DNA of 64,000 nucleotides from Lunularia cruciata. Taxonomy: Eukaryota > Streptophyta > Marchantiopsida > Lunulariales > Lunulariaceae. The stretch spans positions 53,301,034 through 53,365,033 of the forward strand of contig OX419762.1 in NCBI GenBank assembly GCA_948567375.1, given 5' to 3'. The position numbers were made by a program, and so were the translations under genes. Within the stretch, counting starts at the first letter, position 1; each line of letters begins with the position of its first letter. This document shows positions 35,665 through 47,161 of the stretch, piece after piece. Under the pieces are notes generated by a model. It was given only the letters and a program-made list of their open reading frames with translations. It did no database searches and had not been told where the DNA came from.

Positions 35665-36564
35665 CTATTGGGATTCCTCGTTTCCCTGATCATTCCGCTC
35701 CACAACCTCCACTTGGGCAACTTGTTGAGGTCGTCCATTCTTGAGTGGACATTCAGCAATGCGATGCCCCAACTGGCGACAATAAAAACAACCTCCATTT
35801 TGTCGTAATCTTTCTCTATCTACTGTGCCAAGTGGTCTTCGTTGGATAGCATCAATCTCCATTGGTACCGGTTCTTCCACTCGTGGTACTGGTGGGTTTT
35901 GTGTAGGTCGAGGTCGAGACCAAGTTGTCGCAACTAAGGAATCAAAACGCTCAGCCAATTGCATGGCTTGTTCTACATTCTGTGGCTCTCGCATGGTCAC
36001 CTCCAATCTGGTTCGTGACTTCAATCCTCGCACAAATCGATCCAGAACTTCACCTTCTTGGATATCTGGAATTTGCATGATGATATTCTGAAATTGTGTG
36101 ATGTAGCTTCTCACTGAGCCAATCTGCCTCAACTCCGCCAATTTATCTTGTGCAGCTCGGGTGGCATTTATAGTCTGAAATCGACCAAGTATTGCATCCT
36201 TGAATTCTGCCCATGTAAAAATTGGTGTAACAATTTGTCATTCAGCTCTTTCTACTCGGAATCGCCACCAAAGTTTTGCCACTCCATCCAATTGGCTAGA
36301 AGCCAAGAGAATTTGTTTCCGCTCGTCTTGAAGATTGGTGGCTTCAAAGTAACGTTCACAGTCAAACACAAAATTCTCCACTGTGCCTGGAAGATTCTTG
36401 CCTTCAAACACCTTGGGTTTCGGAAATCGAATGCGATCTTCTCCATCTCGAACTGGCATTCTGTCTATCTGTTCTCGTCGTTGCTGGTCTCGTTCATCCA
36501 ACAATCGAGTAAGATGCTCAATTTGTTGTTGCATTGCAAGGATAACATCCGGTGTTGCCGCCAT
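35665..36564 (-). pseudogene. Element A gag with one in-frame stop
   Basis: ATG at 36564 starts a frame of about 300 codons interrupted only by a TGA at 36238-36240. The N-terminal part has a coiled-coil-like start (MQQQIEHLTRLLDERDQQRR). The core has WWRF and the RGLKSRTRLEV region. The zinc knuckle CFYCRQLGHRIAEC lies near 35742-35783. Ends in an acidic NDQGNEESQ tail. Confidence 0.9.
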
Positions 36565-36822
36565 TGCTACTACTCTATTCCACTACCTGCAATTTATCTA
36601 GTTGATTAACACGTAGATACAACACGTCCATCGTTCTCCATAAGTTACAACTGGAAGTATCAAGGGTTCCTCTGACACGGTGATCGTATGTAGAAAATCC
36701 TGCCCAAAGCGTGAGGTGATGAATTGTGTGAAACGATGCTTTGGGAATATCTGGACATGAAAGTCCCAATGGTTTGGCGGAAGTGGATTTGGTGGTCCAT
36801 AAATTCCATCCATCCCATTCCT

Positions 36823-36834
36823 GCTCTGATACCA
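36823..36834 (-). other. Element A primer-binding site
   Basis: Minus-strand TGGTATCAGAGC, exactly complementary to the 3' end of plant initiator tRNA-Met, one base inside the 5' LTR. The same site occurs in B at 39312-39323. Confidence 0.9.
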
Positions 36835-36835
36835 A

Positions 36836-37259
36836 TGTAAAAGACCAAAACCGAGAAGAGAAATAGGAGAATGGAAGCTCACATTGGGACACTTGAATGA
36901 GGGAAAACTCCAAATTCCTAGCATGAGCTTCGGCCTTGGTATTTATAGGTAGCATACAAGACCCTTGAATCTTCTCAAGAAGTTTCCTTGAGCCGCTTTC
37001 TTGGAGTGCAAGCCAAGTTAACTAGGAAGCTTCTCAAGAAGCTTCCTTCTAGAAGCCGCCTACTTGGCGTGCAAGCTAAGCTAGTTAGAAGCTTCTAGAA
37101 GCTTCCTTCTAGAAGCTACCTGCTTAGGGCACAAGTTAACTAGTTGGGAAGCTTCCTAAGAAGCTTCTTAGATGCTTCTAGAATATTCTAGGCTATTTTG
37201 TCTTTATTCTCTACTTCGTAAGCCCGACTAACTTCGTCACTAAACTCCATATTGTTACA
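36836..37259 (-). repeat. Element A 5' LTR
   Basis: 424 bp, flanked outside by GGAGT. It contains the same heat-shock-element array (best array 37088-37114; TTC-GAA-TTC at 37176-37188) and the TATA box at 36941-36947. One first-cluster unit is altered compared with the 3' LTR. Confidence 0.95.
36964..37190. promoter_or_regulatory. Heat-shock-element array, element A 5' LTR
   Basis: Same arrangement as in the 3' LTR, shifted by 5160 bp. The strong four-unit array and the TTC-GAA-TTC unit are unchanged between the two LTRs. This copy is placed to drive transcription of the element. Confidence 0.7.
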
Positions 37260-37264
37260 GGAGT

Positions 37265-39070
37265 ACTCCCTAGTATTAACTCAATTTTGAAGGGCATACC
37301 ATGATCAGAGGGTAATCCCTTTGGAAAATCATCCAAAAACATATCCGCAAACTCTTGAATTATATGGTCAACCATTGCTTGATGGGGCTCTTGACTATTC
37401 TCAGATTCTCCTTGTGCAATTGGATTGATCCACACTACAAAAATAGACTTATCTTCCTCCAAAGCTTGTTCTATAGCTACTTCACAAACAAAATTCATAT
37501 CTACGGACTTATCTTCCTTCCAAGCTTGCTCTATGGCTACTTTCTTGACAAACTTCCTATCTTGGGACTTCTCTTCCTTCAAAGCTTGCTTTATGGTTGC
37601 TTTCCTTACGAACTTCACATCTTGGTGCTTCTCTTCTTCCAAAGCTTGCTCTATGGTTGTTTTCCTTACAAACTCCACATCTTGGGATTGACTATCCTTA
37701 GGTGTCTTACTAAAAGGTGCTAGACAACTTAATTGGAAATTCCTACCTTGGTGTTGTACTTGAATTTTTCATCGAGTCCAATCAAATTGAACCTTATGAT
37801 GTTCAAGCCACGGTAGTCCTAGACTGACATCATAGCGTAGAGGTGCCACTACAAACCTCATACACTCCAAATACTCCTTTTTAATGTTGAAGGTAACAAG
37901 ATGCGAGGAACGGAATGAAAAACCCTTTCTACCATCCGTCATCATCAATCTACTTCTAATTATTGGTTTGATAGGAATACCCAATTCCTTTGCTAATTGC
38001 ATAGACATGCAATTCTCTGAATTTCTAAAATCAACCAAAATCTTACAACCACGATTAGATATCATACCTTGCAAGTGAAGCAAACTTGCATAGGTCGAGC
38101 CTTCAATCCCATTGAAAGTAATCAAGCTCCAAGTAGGCAGCTCAATATCTCCTACTAAGATTCCTCATTTCCTTGATCATTCTACTTCACAAACTCCATC
38201 TGGGCGACTTGTCAAGGTCGCCCATTCTTGAGTGGACATTCAGCAATGCAATGTCCCAATTGGTAACAATAAAAGCAACCACCATTTTGTCATAATTTTT
38301 CTCTATCTGTAGTGCCAAGTGGTCTATGTTGAATGGCATCAATCTCCATTAGTGTCAACTCCTCCACCCGTGTGTAATGTATTGGTAGGTTCTATGGAGG
38401 TCGAGGTCAAGACCATGTTGTTGCAACCAAGGAATCAAAATGTTTGGCCAACCGCATGGTTTCCTCCAAACATTGTGGCTCTCGCATGGTTACCTCTAAT
38501 TTGGTTCTTGACTTGAAGCCCCTCACAAATCAATCTAGAGGTTCATCTTCCAATATATCTAGAATTTACATGATGGTGTTTTGGAATTGCATGATGTAAC
38601 TTCTTGTAGAGCCTATCTGTTTCAATTTTACCAACCTATCTTATGTAGCTTGTGTGGTATTTATAGCTTGGAATTGACTAATTATTGCACTTTTGAATTT
38701 TTCACACCTCAAGATTGGTGCAAAATTTTTCTGTTCAGCTTGTTCCACTTGGAATCATCACCATAGCTACTCCATCCAATTGGCTAGAAGCTAAGAGAAT
38801 CAGTTTCCGCTCATCTTGAAGATTGGTAGCTTCAACATAACATTCAAAGTAAAAAAATAAATTTGTCTATTGCACCCAAGAGATTCTTGCCTTTGAATAC
38901 CTTGGGTTTAGGGAATCAAATTTGATCTTCTCCTTCTTGAACTAGTACACTCTTTACATGCTCTTATAGTCCATGATCTTGTTCATCCAAAAATCAAGTA
39001 AGGTGTTCAATTTGTTGATGCATAGCAATGATAACCTCAAGCATTGCCGCCATGGATGCTACTTTATCAT
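37265..39070 (-). pseudogene. Element B gag and protease remnants
   Basis: Protease piece 38125-37769 keeps SENCMSMQLAKELGIPIKP and MRFVVAPLRYD, but the catalytic Asp-Ser-Gly reads DFRN. Decayed gag lies at about 39070-38160, where a zinc-knuckle region is still visible on the minus strand near 38240-38290. Many stops. Confidence 0.8.
37446..37685 (-). repeat. Four 60-bp in-frame tandem repeats in B pol linker
   Basis: Units begin at 37446, 37506, 37566 and 37626 at an exact 60-bp period. Each encodes a 20-residue segment of the type KFVxKxxIEQALEEDKS between protease and reverse transcriptase. Element A has two such units at about 35085-35205. The unit length keeps the frame. Confidence 0.9.
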
Positions 39071-39324
39071 GCCATCCTTAATCTATCTAATTTATTAACA
39101 CATAGAAGCAACACGTCCACCGTTCTCCATAAGTTACAATTGGAAGCACCAAGGGTTCCTCAAATCTGGTGATCATATGCAAAATTTCTTGCCCCAAGCA
39201 TGGAGTGATGAATTGTGTGAAACAATGCTTGGATAGTACTTGGACACACAAATCCCAACGGTTTGGTGGAAGTAGATTTGGTGGTCCATAAAATCTATCC
39301 ATCCCATTTCTGCTCTGATACCAA

Positions 39325-39691
39325 TGTTAAAGACCAAGACCAAGACCAAGGAGAGAAATAGGAGAATGGAAGATCACATTGGGACACTTGAATGCAAGAA
39401 AACTGCCTAGCATGAGCTTTGGCTCTTGTATTTATAGGGAACATACAAGGCCCTTGAAAAGCTTCTCAAGAAGCTTCCTTCTTGAAGCCGCCTTCTTGGC
39501 ATGCAAGCTAAGTTGGTTGGAAGTTTCTAGAAGCTTCCATCTAGAAATTATCTATTTTGGGTGCAAGCTAAGCTAGTGGAAAGCTTCCCAAGAAGCTTCT
39601 TAGATACTTATAGAATATTCTAGGCTAATTTAGCCTATTCAATACTTTTTTAGCCTTGACTAACTTTGTCGCTAAACTCCATATTGTTACA
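39325..39691 (-). repeat. Element B 5' LTR
   Basis: Starts TGTTAAAGACC and ends ATATTGTTACA. It is 52 bp shorter than the 3' LTR because of internal deletions. Flanked on the right by ATGCA. Confidence 0.88.
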
Positions 39692-39696
39692 ATGCA

Positions 39697-42380
39697 CCTC
39701 ATGATCTTCAATAAAGACTCCATAAAATGAAGTTGAATTTTATCAAGAAGCTGATGAAGGAGCTCCTATTGGGCATAATGCAACAAGTAGCTTTGGAAGA
39801 ACTTTGTATTCTACAGGATTAAGAAAAGGCTTGGTAAGGGTTTTACCAACTTTATATTTCTCATGAGTCTCAAGGTGATTACAATCAAAGAAAGTTGAAG
39901 TAAGTTAAGAAAACAGAATGGTTTGAAAATCAGAAATCTTATTTTAAATTTTAAATTAAATCAAATTTTAAAAGATGGAACAGAAGGGATAAAAATAGAT
40001 AAGGAGGAAAATGAAGTTGATAAGTAATAAGAAATATACCTTCAAGAATTGATGAGAAATCAATGAGATTAGAGAGTAAGTTCTTGAACTTGTATCAAGA
40101 GGTAAGGGAAAGTTATACTTAAAAAGAATATAATTTTATCATCAACTATAAAAAAGATATCGCATTAGTGTCTTGAATGATTTAGGAAACAATCAAATGA
40201 GCTTTGGCTTCTTCAAATAAGAAGATAAGATGGATAAGAAGGTGGAAGAACTAAAAGTATTGAAAGATGAAGGAGGGAACCAGCTATCAAGAACTAAAGG
40301 ATACTGATTATAATTCAGAAAGAAGAGAAAGAGTCATATATGTGCTTATTTGGAGTTGGTGTAGAAAGACTTTGGCTGGAAAGTGAGCATACTGATAGTC
40401 ATAATATACATTCATAAATGCACTAGCATGTCTTTTAGATTATGATTTTCTCTTAAAGTATGGTTGCCACGTTCAGTCTAATTACCTTTTTAAGGGTTAT
40501 AAGGAATGAATATGGCCAAACATTATTCAAAGTTTTAGTTCCCAAAACCTTACATAATGCTTTTCAAAGACTTACAATGAAGTCTAGCAACGTGGACTTA
40601 TAGCTTGATAAGAGTACTTTTGTGCATAATGTCAAATTAGATCTTAAATGAAGTCTCGTAAATTGTGCTTATAATTAGATGAGATTAATTTTGTTCATAA
40701 CGTCAAAGTAGAGCTTTGTAACTCAATTTATGAATTATAAGGACTAATTAGATTATTTTACTGAATTTACCACAAGCACAATAATTCTAATATGGTTGTG
40801 AGTAGTGATAGATTAGATCTAAGTTCACATGTTCCTAAAATGAAGTGAGTTTAAGTAATAGTTTGAGAAGACAAACTATTTAAATTTGAAGCTTTGCTCC
40901 TTGATAAATTTCACAAGAACAAAGAGATGTAAAAATGTTGAAGAGAATGAGAGTCTTATCTACTCAAGGCAAACTTGAGATAGGAAGATAATGGGATTCT
41001 TTTAATCAAATAAAAAAAAGAGTAACATCAAGTTGAATATAAATTTAACTTTCCTTTTGTAATAATCCATTCTTGATAGTAAAAAGCTCACTATCTTGAA
41101 CCACAAAGTTGCACTCAAACAAGGTGGAAAAAGAGATCTCCTTATAATTTTTTGCTTTTAATAAGACTTTTATTCCTTGTTTTGCTGGATAGAAGTATGC
41201 AATTGGCTAATATGAGTATAATCTAGCTAATCTGGCCTTACTAAAGATTAGAATAACATATATAAAAATAAATTTTTATTTAAAAATCTATTGAGGACCT
41301 AATGTATTTAATTCATGATTATAAGTGTATTAGCAAGACAAAAGAAAAAGTCCATGCATCCATAAATATCCATGCTTTACATAGAACATTTTACAATTGC
41401 ATCTTTTGATAGGAATTTTATTTATAAATGCCTATTAGAAAGTTCAAACTTTGTAAAAAATTTAGCACCTCTTAATTGATCTAGCAAATCATCAAGTTGA
41501 GATTGAGGATTAAGTACTCTTCACTATTTTCTTATTCAAATTATGGTAATAATATATAAAAATATACTACAATCTTCTTTTGGAACAAATAGCATATATC
41601 CAGTCCAAGAAAAGTATTTTGCTTGATAAAATCCTTCTCCACAAGCTTAATCAAGATTTTCAAAAGCTCTTCCAATTCTTATCTAGGTTTACTTATATGT
41701 ATATTATCAAGCAATAAAGTCTTGTTTGGATTGGGGTTTTTTTCTTCTCAAATCTAAACACTTAAGTAAGCTATTTGGAAATATACCTAAAAAATCTAAA
41801 AAAATCTCCTTTATCACCTTTGAATTTGATGCTTTTATTTCAATTTGATCTATTCTTATTGTTATCATACTTGGTATTACCTCCTTCATAGCATTCTCAA
41901 TAACAATTACACTAGTATGCTTATTTAGTTTGATTGTAATCAGTATCAGTAATCAATAAGTATGTAATCACTTGAATTTGTCATTATATTCAATCAACTT
42001 GATTATAATGCCATTTAAGCCAAGGTAAAATTAAAATTAAATCATACTACAAGGTGAAATTATGAATTCTATTGACTATATACACTCTTGTCCAATCTTG
42101 TTTGAGTACTGGTTTAAGAGTCCAAAGGAGATCATTTCCTTCTATCAACCATTGTAAGGAAATTTTTTTTCATCATTGCAACAAATATCCCAATCTTGTT
42201 GATTATACAAATTTTTGGCTAAATTTTATTGATATAGATTTTTTTAAATTACAATCTACTAAAATCTTACAAGGATGATTAAAAATCATATTGTAAAAAT
42301 AAAATGAATTTCTACATATTGAGCTCTTAATCTTACTATGAATTATAATTGCTTGATCCTTTTGAAACAAAACTTAGTAC
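39697..42380 (-). mobile_element. Relic C, main body: heavily decayed gypsy element
   Basis: No open frame survives, but the DNA aligns in order with element A on the same strand. Positions 40010-40500 correspond to the integrase end. Positions 41440-41690 correspond to reverse transcriptase (CTTAATTGATCTAGCAAATCATCAAG, TCTTTTGGAACAAATAG, AAATCCTTCTCCA). Positions 41940-42290 correspond to protease (CATTTAAGCCAAGGT). The start 39697-39880 repeats part of the 28255-28434 segment, so a local duplication may exist. It is very AT-rich, as expected for an old methylated element. Confidence 0.6.
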
Positions 42381-42443
42381 TATTAGCTACTCAAATGTAA
42401 TACTTCACATTAGCATTTTATTAAGAAATTATATGGTTGTGTA

Positions 42444-42863
42444 TGTAACAATATGGAGTTAGTAGACGAGTTAGTAGAGTCTAATGAGTTAGAAAATAGG
42501 CCAAATTAGCCAAGCAATCTAAGAATATTGTAGAACTATAGGAAACTTCTTGTTACCTTCAAATATTGAGTAATATGTATGCTAAATAGATAGCTTATAT
42601 GAGGAAGCTTCACGGCTAGCTTAGCTTGCATCCAAGTAGGTGGCTCATAAGAGGAAGCTTCCTAGTTGGCTTAGCTTGCACATCAAGAAGGTAACTTCTA
42701 GTAGGAAGCTTCTTTAGGAACTTCTCAAGAGCCTTGTATGTTTTCTATAAATACCAAAGCCCAAGTTTATACTAAGATTTGGAATTTCTCTCATTTGAGA
42801 GTCCCAATGTGATCTTACCACTCCGGTCTTCCATCATTATATTTCTCTCCTTGGTCTTTTATA
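42444..42863 (+). repeat. Solo LTR of the A/B family, opposite orientation
   Basis: Starts TGTAACAATATGGAGTT and ends TTGGTCTTTTATA, so it is in plus orientation, opposite to A, B and C. It contains GAAGCTTC units and TATA sequence CTATAAATACC at about 42745. The heat-shock units are degraded to pairs. No target duplication is visible. Confidence 0.75.
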
Positions 42864-44640
42864 TTATAACTACTCAACTTTGTCTTCACAACTAAAATAA
42901 TCTACAATACAATGTTCAAGTTGTCTAAAATAGAAGCATCATCTATCATGATATTTTTGTTTTTTAAACACTATCAATAAATAATTTGTGCTACATAACA
43001 TAAATCTCCATATAATTGCTTTATTCTTTTATGTATAATAAGCTTTCATGACTTGTAGATATTATGGATACATGAGTGTTAAAAGACAAGAAAGTCAAAC
43101 CTCTTAATTCTTTGCATTTTTTTGGGTTGAGTATCCTCTTGAAGTAGTATACTCCTTGGTTATTTAGGTGCTTGAGTAACCATATAGTTATGGCTATTGT
43201 TACCACGTGATCAAAGGAGAAACTCTTAAATTCAGGAAGGTGAGCTCATGCTTAAGGATGTATCTCCTAGAATAAGTGTGCACATGGCTTGATCTTGGTA
43301 TCAATTAAAAGCTCTTTGCAAGATGTTTCAAAGAAACCCAAGATCAGTCAAAATGCATAAGCAATTAGAAGTTAGGTGGTTAGGTGCCCAAACTAAGTCT
43401 TGGTGTTTTAAAATTGAAACTTGAGTTCCCATGGCTTCAAAATGAAATAATGATATTTTTGGATCATAACTATAGCACTTTGTATTGAAAAAGATATCTT
43501 GGCATTATTGGAAAGCACTTGATAAGAGCTTTCTAACACAATCAAGGTTGACCTAAAGTTATGGATGGAATGAATAAGAACTTAAGTTTTTTTGTTTTAT
43601 TGGAGTATAATTGTAGAGGACAAAAAGACAAAATTATCTTGAATGATGTTGAATTGTACACAAGTTGGAGTGTCTTTAAGATTGGCTTGGAATCCCAAAC
43701 CCAACTTTTTCAACTTTAAAGTTGATCCAAGGACATGAGATGGATTTTAGGGTCAATGTTCTACCTACTAACCTATGGTATAATAAGAGTACAAAAGAGA
43801 CCATGCCTTAACCTTGATCTTATCACTATATCTAGTACTAAGTTGTGGTGCTATTTTGATTTAAGTATAGTCAATGGCATAAAAGAAATTGGTGATCCAA
43901 TGTACAAGTACTCTAGACTTAAATGGGACAAAGAAAATATGTCCTAAGTCAATTGACTTGCTCATGTTGGAAGAAGCTGTTAAGCCTAGTCCAATGACAA
44001 CATAGGAGTTATTGGGATTGAAAAGTATTGGCCCCCAACAAGTAGAGTTAAAGTGTTAGAATGACAAGTTTTTGCTTTGTTTGGTGCAAAATAATGCTAA
44101 GATTCTCAGTTACTGTATGCAAGCTTTGCTTTTCTGCTATGAAAATAGACCAACCGTTTAGGAAGAAGAGAATGATAAGGAAGATAAAAGAGTAGAGATA
44201 GAGCAAAATTTTCAAAATATATTTTGAATTAGCCCAAGGTCTTGTTATATGTAATTAAGCTGGGTAAAAGCTTACTTCTTGACGATTGCAGGAGGGTTTA
44301 TTATTTATACTTGTGGTAAGTGCAAGCTTTCATCTTGCTGAAGTTAGCTGTTAAATTTCTGACCAAGTTGCTCAATATTTAAGAATGTTCTCAATACCTT
44401 ACAACCCTATATCTAGACAGGTTACATATGTATGAAAGGTTCATGAGTACTTTACAAGCCTACTCAACCGAATGAAAGTTGTTAGGTACAATTTGCATAT
44501 TTGTTTATGAAATTTACTAAGTACCTTTTCTTATATCTTATAAAAGTTACTAAAATTTGTACACAAAATTTATATAAAATTACTATGGTAAATTTCTTTC
44601 TATTTCTATTATAAGCTTAAATATATGCAAGGTGGGGAAG
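42864..44640. other. AT-rich intergenic DNA
   Basis: No gene, no clear repeat family. Open frames such as 43735-43947 lack any recognisable feature. Confidence 0.45.
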
Positions 44641-44654
44641 ATATAGAAAATTCA

Positions 44655-44805
44655 ATTATTTGAGATAGAAAGGATGATAAAGATGGAGCAAAGGCTATAG
44701 TTCCTTAAATCTTATCAGCTGTATTATTCCAAAATATTGTGTTAATAAGATAGAAGGAACTATAGCCTTTGCTCCCTCTTGATCATCATTTCGGTCTCGA
44801 ACAAG
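44655..44805. repeat. Strong hairpin, microRNA-precursor-like or MITE
   Basis: Arms 44673-44717 and 44743-44787 pair with a 25-nt loop. A 22-bp core (GGAGCAAAGGCTATAGTTCC plus TT on the plus strand) pairs perfectly, with single mismatches on both sides. Weaker pairing extends outward to about 44655 and 44805. The size, the near-perfect duplex and the bulge pattern are those of a plant pri-miRNA, but a small MITE would look alike. Confidence 0.6.
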
Positions 44806-45374
44806 TCAACAAACTGCCTTGATTTTATAGTTTAACAATTCTCCTTCAAGACTTGAAATATGAACTACACTGTTTACTACTATTGGCTGGTACTATGAAC
44901 CAACCTACATACCTATATCTATCACTCTTTTTATTCTTTCGCTATCAAGACGTGAAGAAATAAATTCCCATAAAATCTGAAATAATCCACAAATCACATT
45001 CATGATGAGGAAAAATAAATAAATTGGGGAGTACTTCTCTTCTTAGGTGACGAATTAAAATTAACCGATGTCTACTCCTCCATAAACTTTGTTGATATTA
45101 TGCTCAAAAGTAAATAAAATTAGGAGTAAGAGTACCAAGAAAAGTTTAACACCGTCCATCTTTCGTATATTCTTTCTGTATCACCAAATCAAAATTTTCG
45201 TTTAATAACGTTTCTCGATAATAGCTTATAGCCAAGTTATAATCAGAACATTAAAGGGAATGGTAGAGTCTAAACTTCACATAAATAACTCATATTTCCA
45301 AGATTTACATGTAGCAATTAGCTTGATACATTGCTTTATAGCCAACTTAAGTGTCTGCAGCCTATATTTTGAAT

Positions 45375-45393
45375 ATATATATATATATATATA
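45375..45393. repeat. (TA)n microsatellite
   Basis: About nine TA dinucleotides in a row. Confidence 0.85.
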
Positions 45394-45744
45394 GAGTCAG
45401 GATGGAAATTAAGTTTAGCATGGACACGGTCACGTTTATATCTGAAGCCCTCATCTAAGGCACAACCCTCCATCAAAATCGGCAATGCGATATAAAGCAT
45501 GTATTCATGAAATATCCGAGTCGGCCGCCTTGTACAGAAGGATATGAACTGGGGAAGGGCAAGTCAAAACTAGCCCCTCATTTAACTAGGACCTCATTCA
45601 AAGGAGTATGAAATAAATAAGTAAATAAATCCCTATATTGACACCTAATGCGAAGTGAATCGAGGATTTGAGCACTCAGATGGAACCGAATCAGCGACAA
45701 TGACCCCCTAAACTGCTCCGGTACAGATGGACAGTTTTTAAGAT

Positions 45745-45843
45745 GGGAAGTACTATTTCCACCACAACACCGTAAATTGCTCACCTCTAAACTAATCTCT
45801 GTGCTCGAGTCTTGGGTTAAATGCGGTGGAAATAGTACTTCCC
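45745..45843. repeat. Perfect 19-bp inverted repeat, 61-nt loop
   Basis: GGGAAGTACTATTTCCACC at 45745-45763 is exactly complementary to 45825-45843. The surrounding DNA is non-repetitive and of moderate GC. Possibly the ends of a tiny foldback element. Confidence 0.7.
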
Positions 45844-46740
45844 TTTAAGATACGGTGTTTGGGTTAGTAGTAGTTTTCTTTCTTTTGAGAAAAAGAGTAC
45901 GAATCAGACGGATGCGTAGAACTTTTTCTTGTGATGATAAAGTTCGACGAACGAGACTTATTGGGAAAATCTACAGAAGAAAAAAAGAAAATATAATCTG
46001 AGTGATACTGTTGATACAAACAGTAATGTAAAGAGCTCGACAACCACCTTTCATATTTTTATATAGGTATATCGCTGTTGACGTCAGTCAGTGAACCCCT
46101 CCCTACCCCTAAACCCTCCATACACCATTTCACTGTTGATAGAGGTTCTTATTTCACTTCTGACTCGCACATCCTGGACGTGGAATTTGGTGGACTCGGG
46201 GAGACGTCGAGTGACAATTAGTATTCCAAATCACACGAGAGAAGGTCTGCTACTTAAAAGCTAGACCAAACGACTTCAAAATTGGTCCTCAAGGGAGGGA
46301 GTTGCGATATTGATCCAAATGTACTCCAAAGTTCTTGAATCTTTTTGAGGAAACCTTTCACAGCATAGAATGCAGCGCTAGATTAGGCATGAATTGAGTG
46401 ATTCAGAAAGTCTTTCCTCTCTCAAAGTGTCGCTCGAAGGCAGAGAGAAATTTATATGTAGCAAAACCCATGGAAGAGTCGGGTACTTATGTCAGTTTCT
46501 GGGCAATCCTCATAAAGTAGTGGTTCTCAGCTCCAGACATGCAACTCATCAGGCAAGTCCCCAAGAAATGCGAATGCTCTTTAGGCAAATGGTTCTACAA
46601 TTTGAAACCGCGGGTACTCTTCCACCAATTCGATGCCAGTGAAAGCAGAATTCACTGTTTATAATTAAGCTCTGAAATCGGAACGCCGAGTACTGCTCTA
46701 CTGTTGGACCTTGCTGTAACATGTTCGTATAAGGTTTTAG
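45844..46740. other. Intergenic DNA, no gene recognised
   Basis: Moderate composition. Plus-strand frame 46394-46642 is open for 82 codons but has no recognisable domain. It overlaps DNA that looks like unique flank of the EBP1 locus. I see no supportable gene. Confidence 0.35.
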
Positions 46741-47161
46741 ATTGCGAGGCTTGTTTCTTGCAGTCGTGGCAACCAGAAATACACCTTCGCTGCTTGCAGC
46801 AAATTTTGAGCGACTTCAACAAACAAGTTTGCAGTCACATGATTACACCATCCCAGTTCACCTGCCACGTTATATGTTTATACAACTGTACAAGTCAGGA
46901 GGCATCTATTTTTCCAGCTCAAGTGGAGCAAAGTGCTTAGTATTGCTAAACCCATCTAAGATTGCGGGCTAGTTTCTTGCCAACAGGCAATCAGAAAATA
47001 CACCTTCGCTGCTTGCAACAAATGCTATGAGCGACTCCGACAAACCCGAATGAAGTCAAATGCTCAGATCATCAGAGTTCATCTCCCAAGTCATATGTTT
47101 ATAGAAGTGTACATGTCAAGAGGCATCTATTTTGCAACACTCAAAAGTGGAGCTAAGTGCT
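46741..47161 (+). repeat. Tandem duplication of about 210 bp
   Basis: Unit 1 (46741-46960) and unit 2 (46961-47161) both start ATTGCG. They share TAGTTTCTTGC-type sequence, ATACACCTTCGCTGCTTGCA, GAGCGACT, CATATGTTTATA-like and GAGGCATCTATTTT blocks in order. They differ at many positions, so the duplication is not recent. It lies just downstream of EBP1. Confidence 0.8.

Larger units (their letters stand above)
31676..37259 (-). mobile_element. Young, nearly intact Ty3/gypsy chromovirus A
   Basis: A minus-strand element inserted in B between its protease linker and reverse transcriptase. LTRs 31676-32099 and 36836-37259 are each 424 bp and differ at 6 positions by my count (about 98.6% identical). 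A perfect target duplication GGAGT flanks it (31671-31675 and 37260-37264). The primer site is TGGTATCAGAGC on the minus strand (36823-36834), and the polypurine tract GGCGGGGGAATA is next to the 3' LTR. Gag and pol are almost open: I see three in-frame stops and about two frameshifts in 4.5 kb. It is the youngest insertion in the window. Confidence 0.95.
28435..39691 (-). mobile_element. Ty3/gypsy chromovirus B, split by element A
   Basis: A minus-strand element with LTRs 28435-28853 and 39325-39691, flanked by a perfect 5-bp target duplication ATGCA (28430-28434 and 39692-39696). The tRNA-Met primer site (GCTCTGATACCA on the plus strand, 39312-39323) adjoins the 5' LTR. Order on the minus strand: gag remnants 39070-38160, protease about 38125-37770, a 20-residue repeat linker, then the insertion of A (31676-37259), then reverse transcriptase, RNase H, integrase and chromodomain down to 28860. 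It is close kin to A but older, with many stops. Confidence 0.9.

Noticed and set aside
36148-36609. Plus-strand open frame of 153 codons
   Set aside because: Antisense to gag of element A.
37446-37685. Satellite or regulatory array
   Set aside because: The period is exactly 60 bp and in frame with pol, and element A has two homologous units. It is a coding repeat.
39780-39880. Separate LTR at the right flank of element B
   Set aside because: The similarity to 28330-28434 matches the internal 3' region of the family, not its LTR. Treated as relic C sequence.
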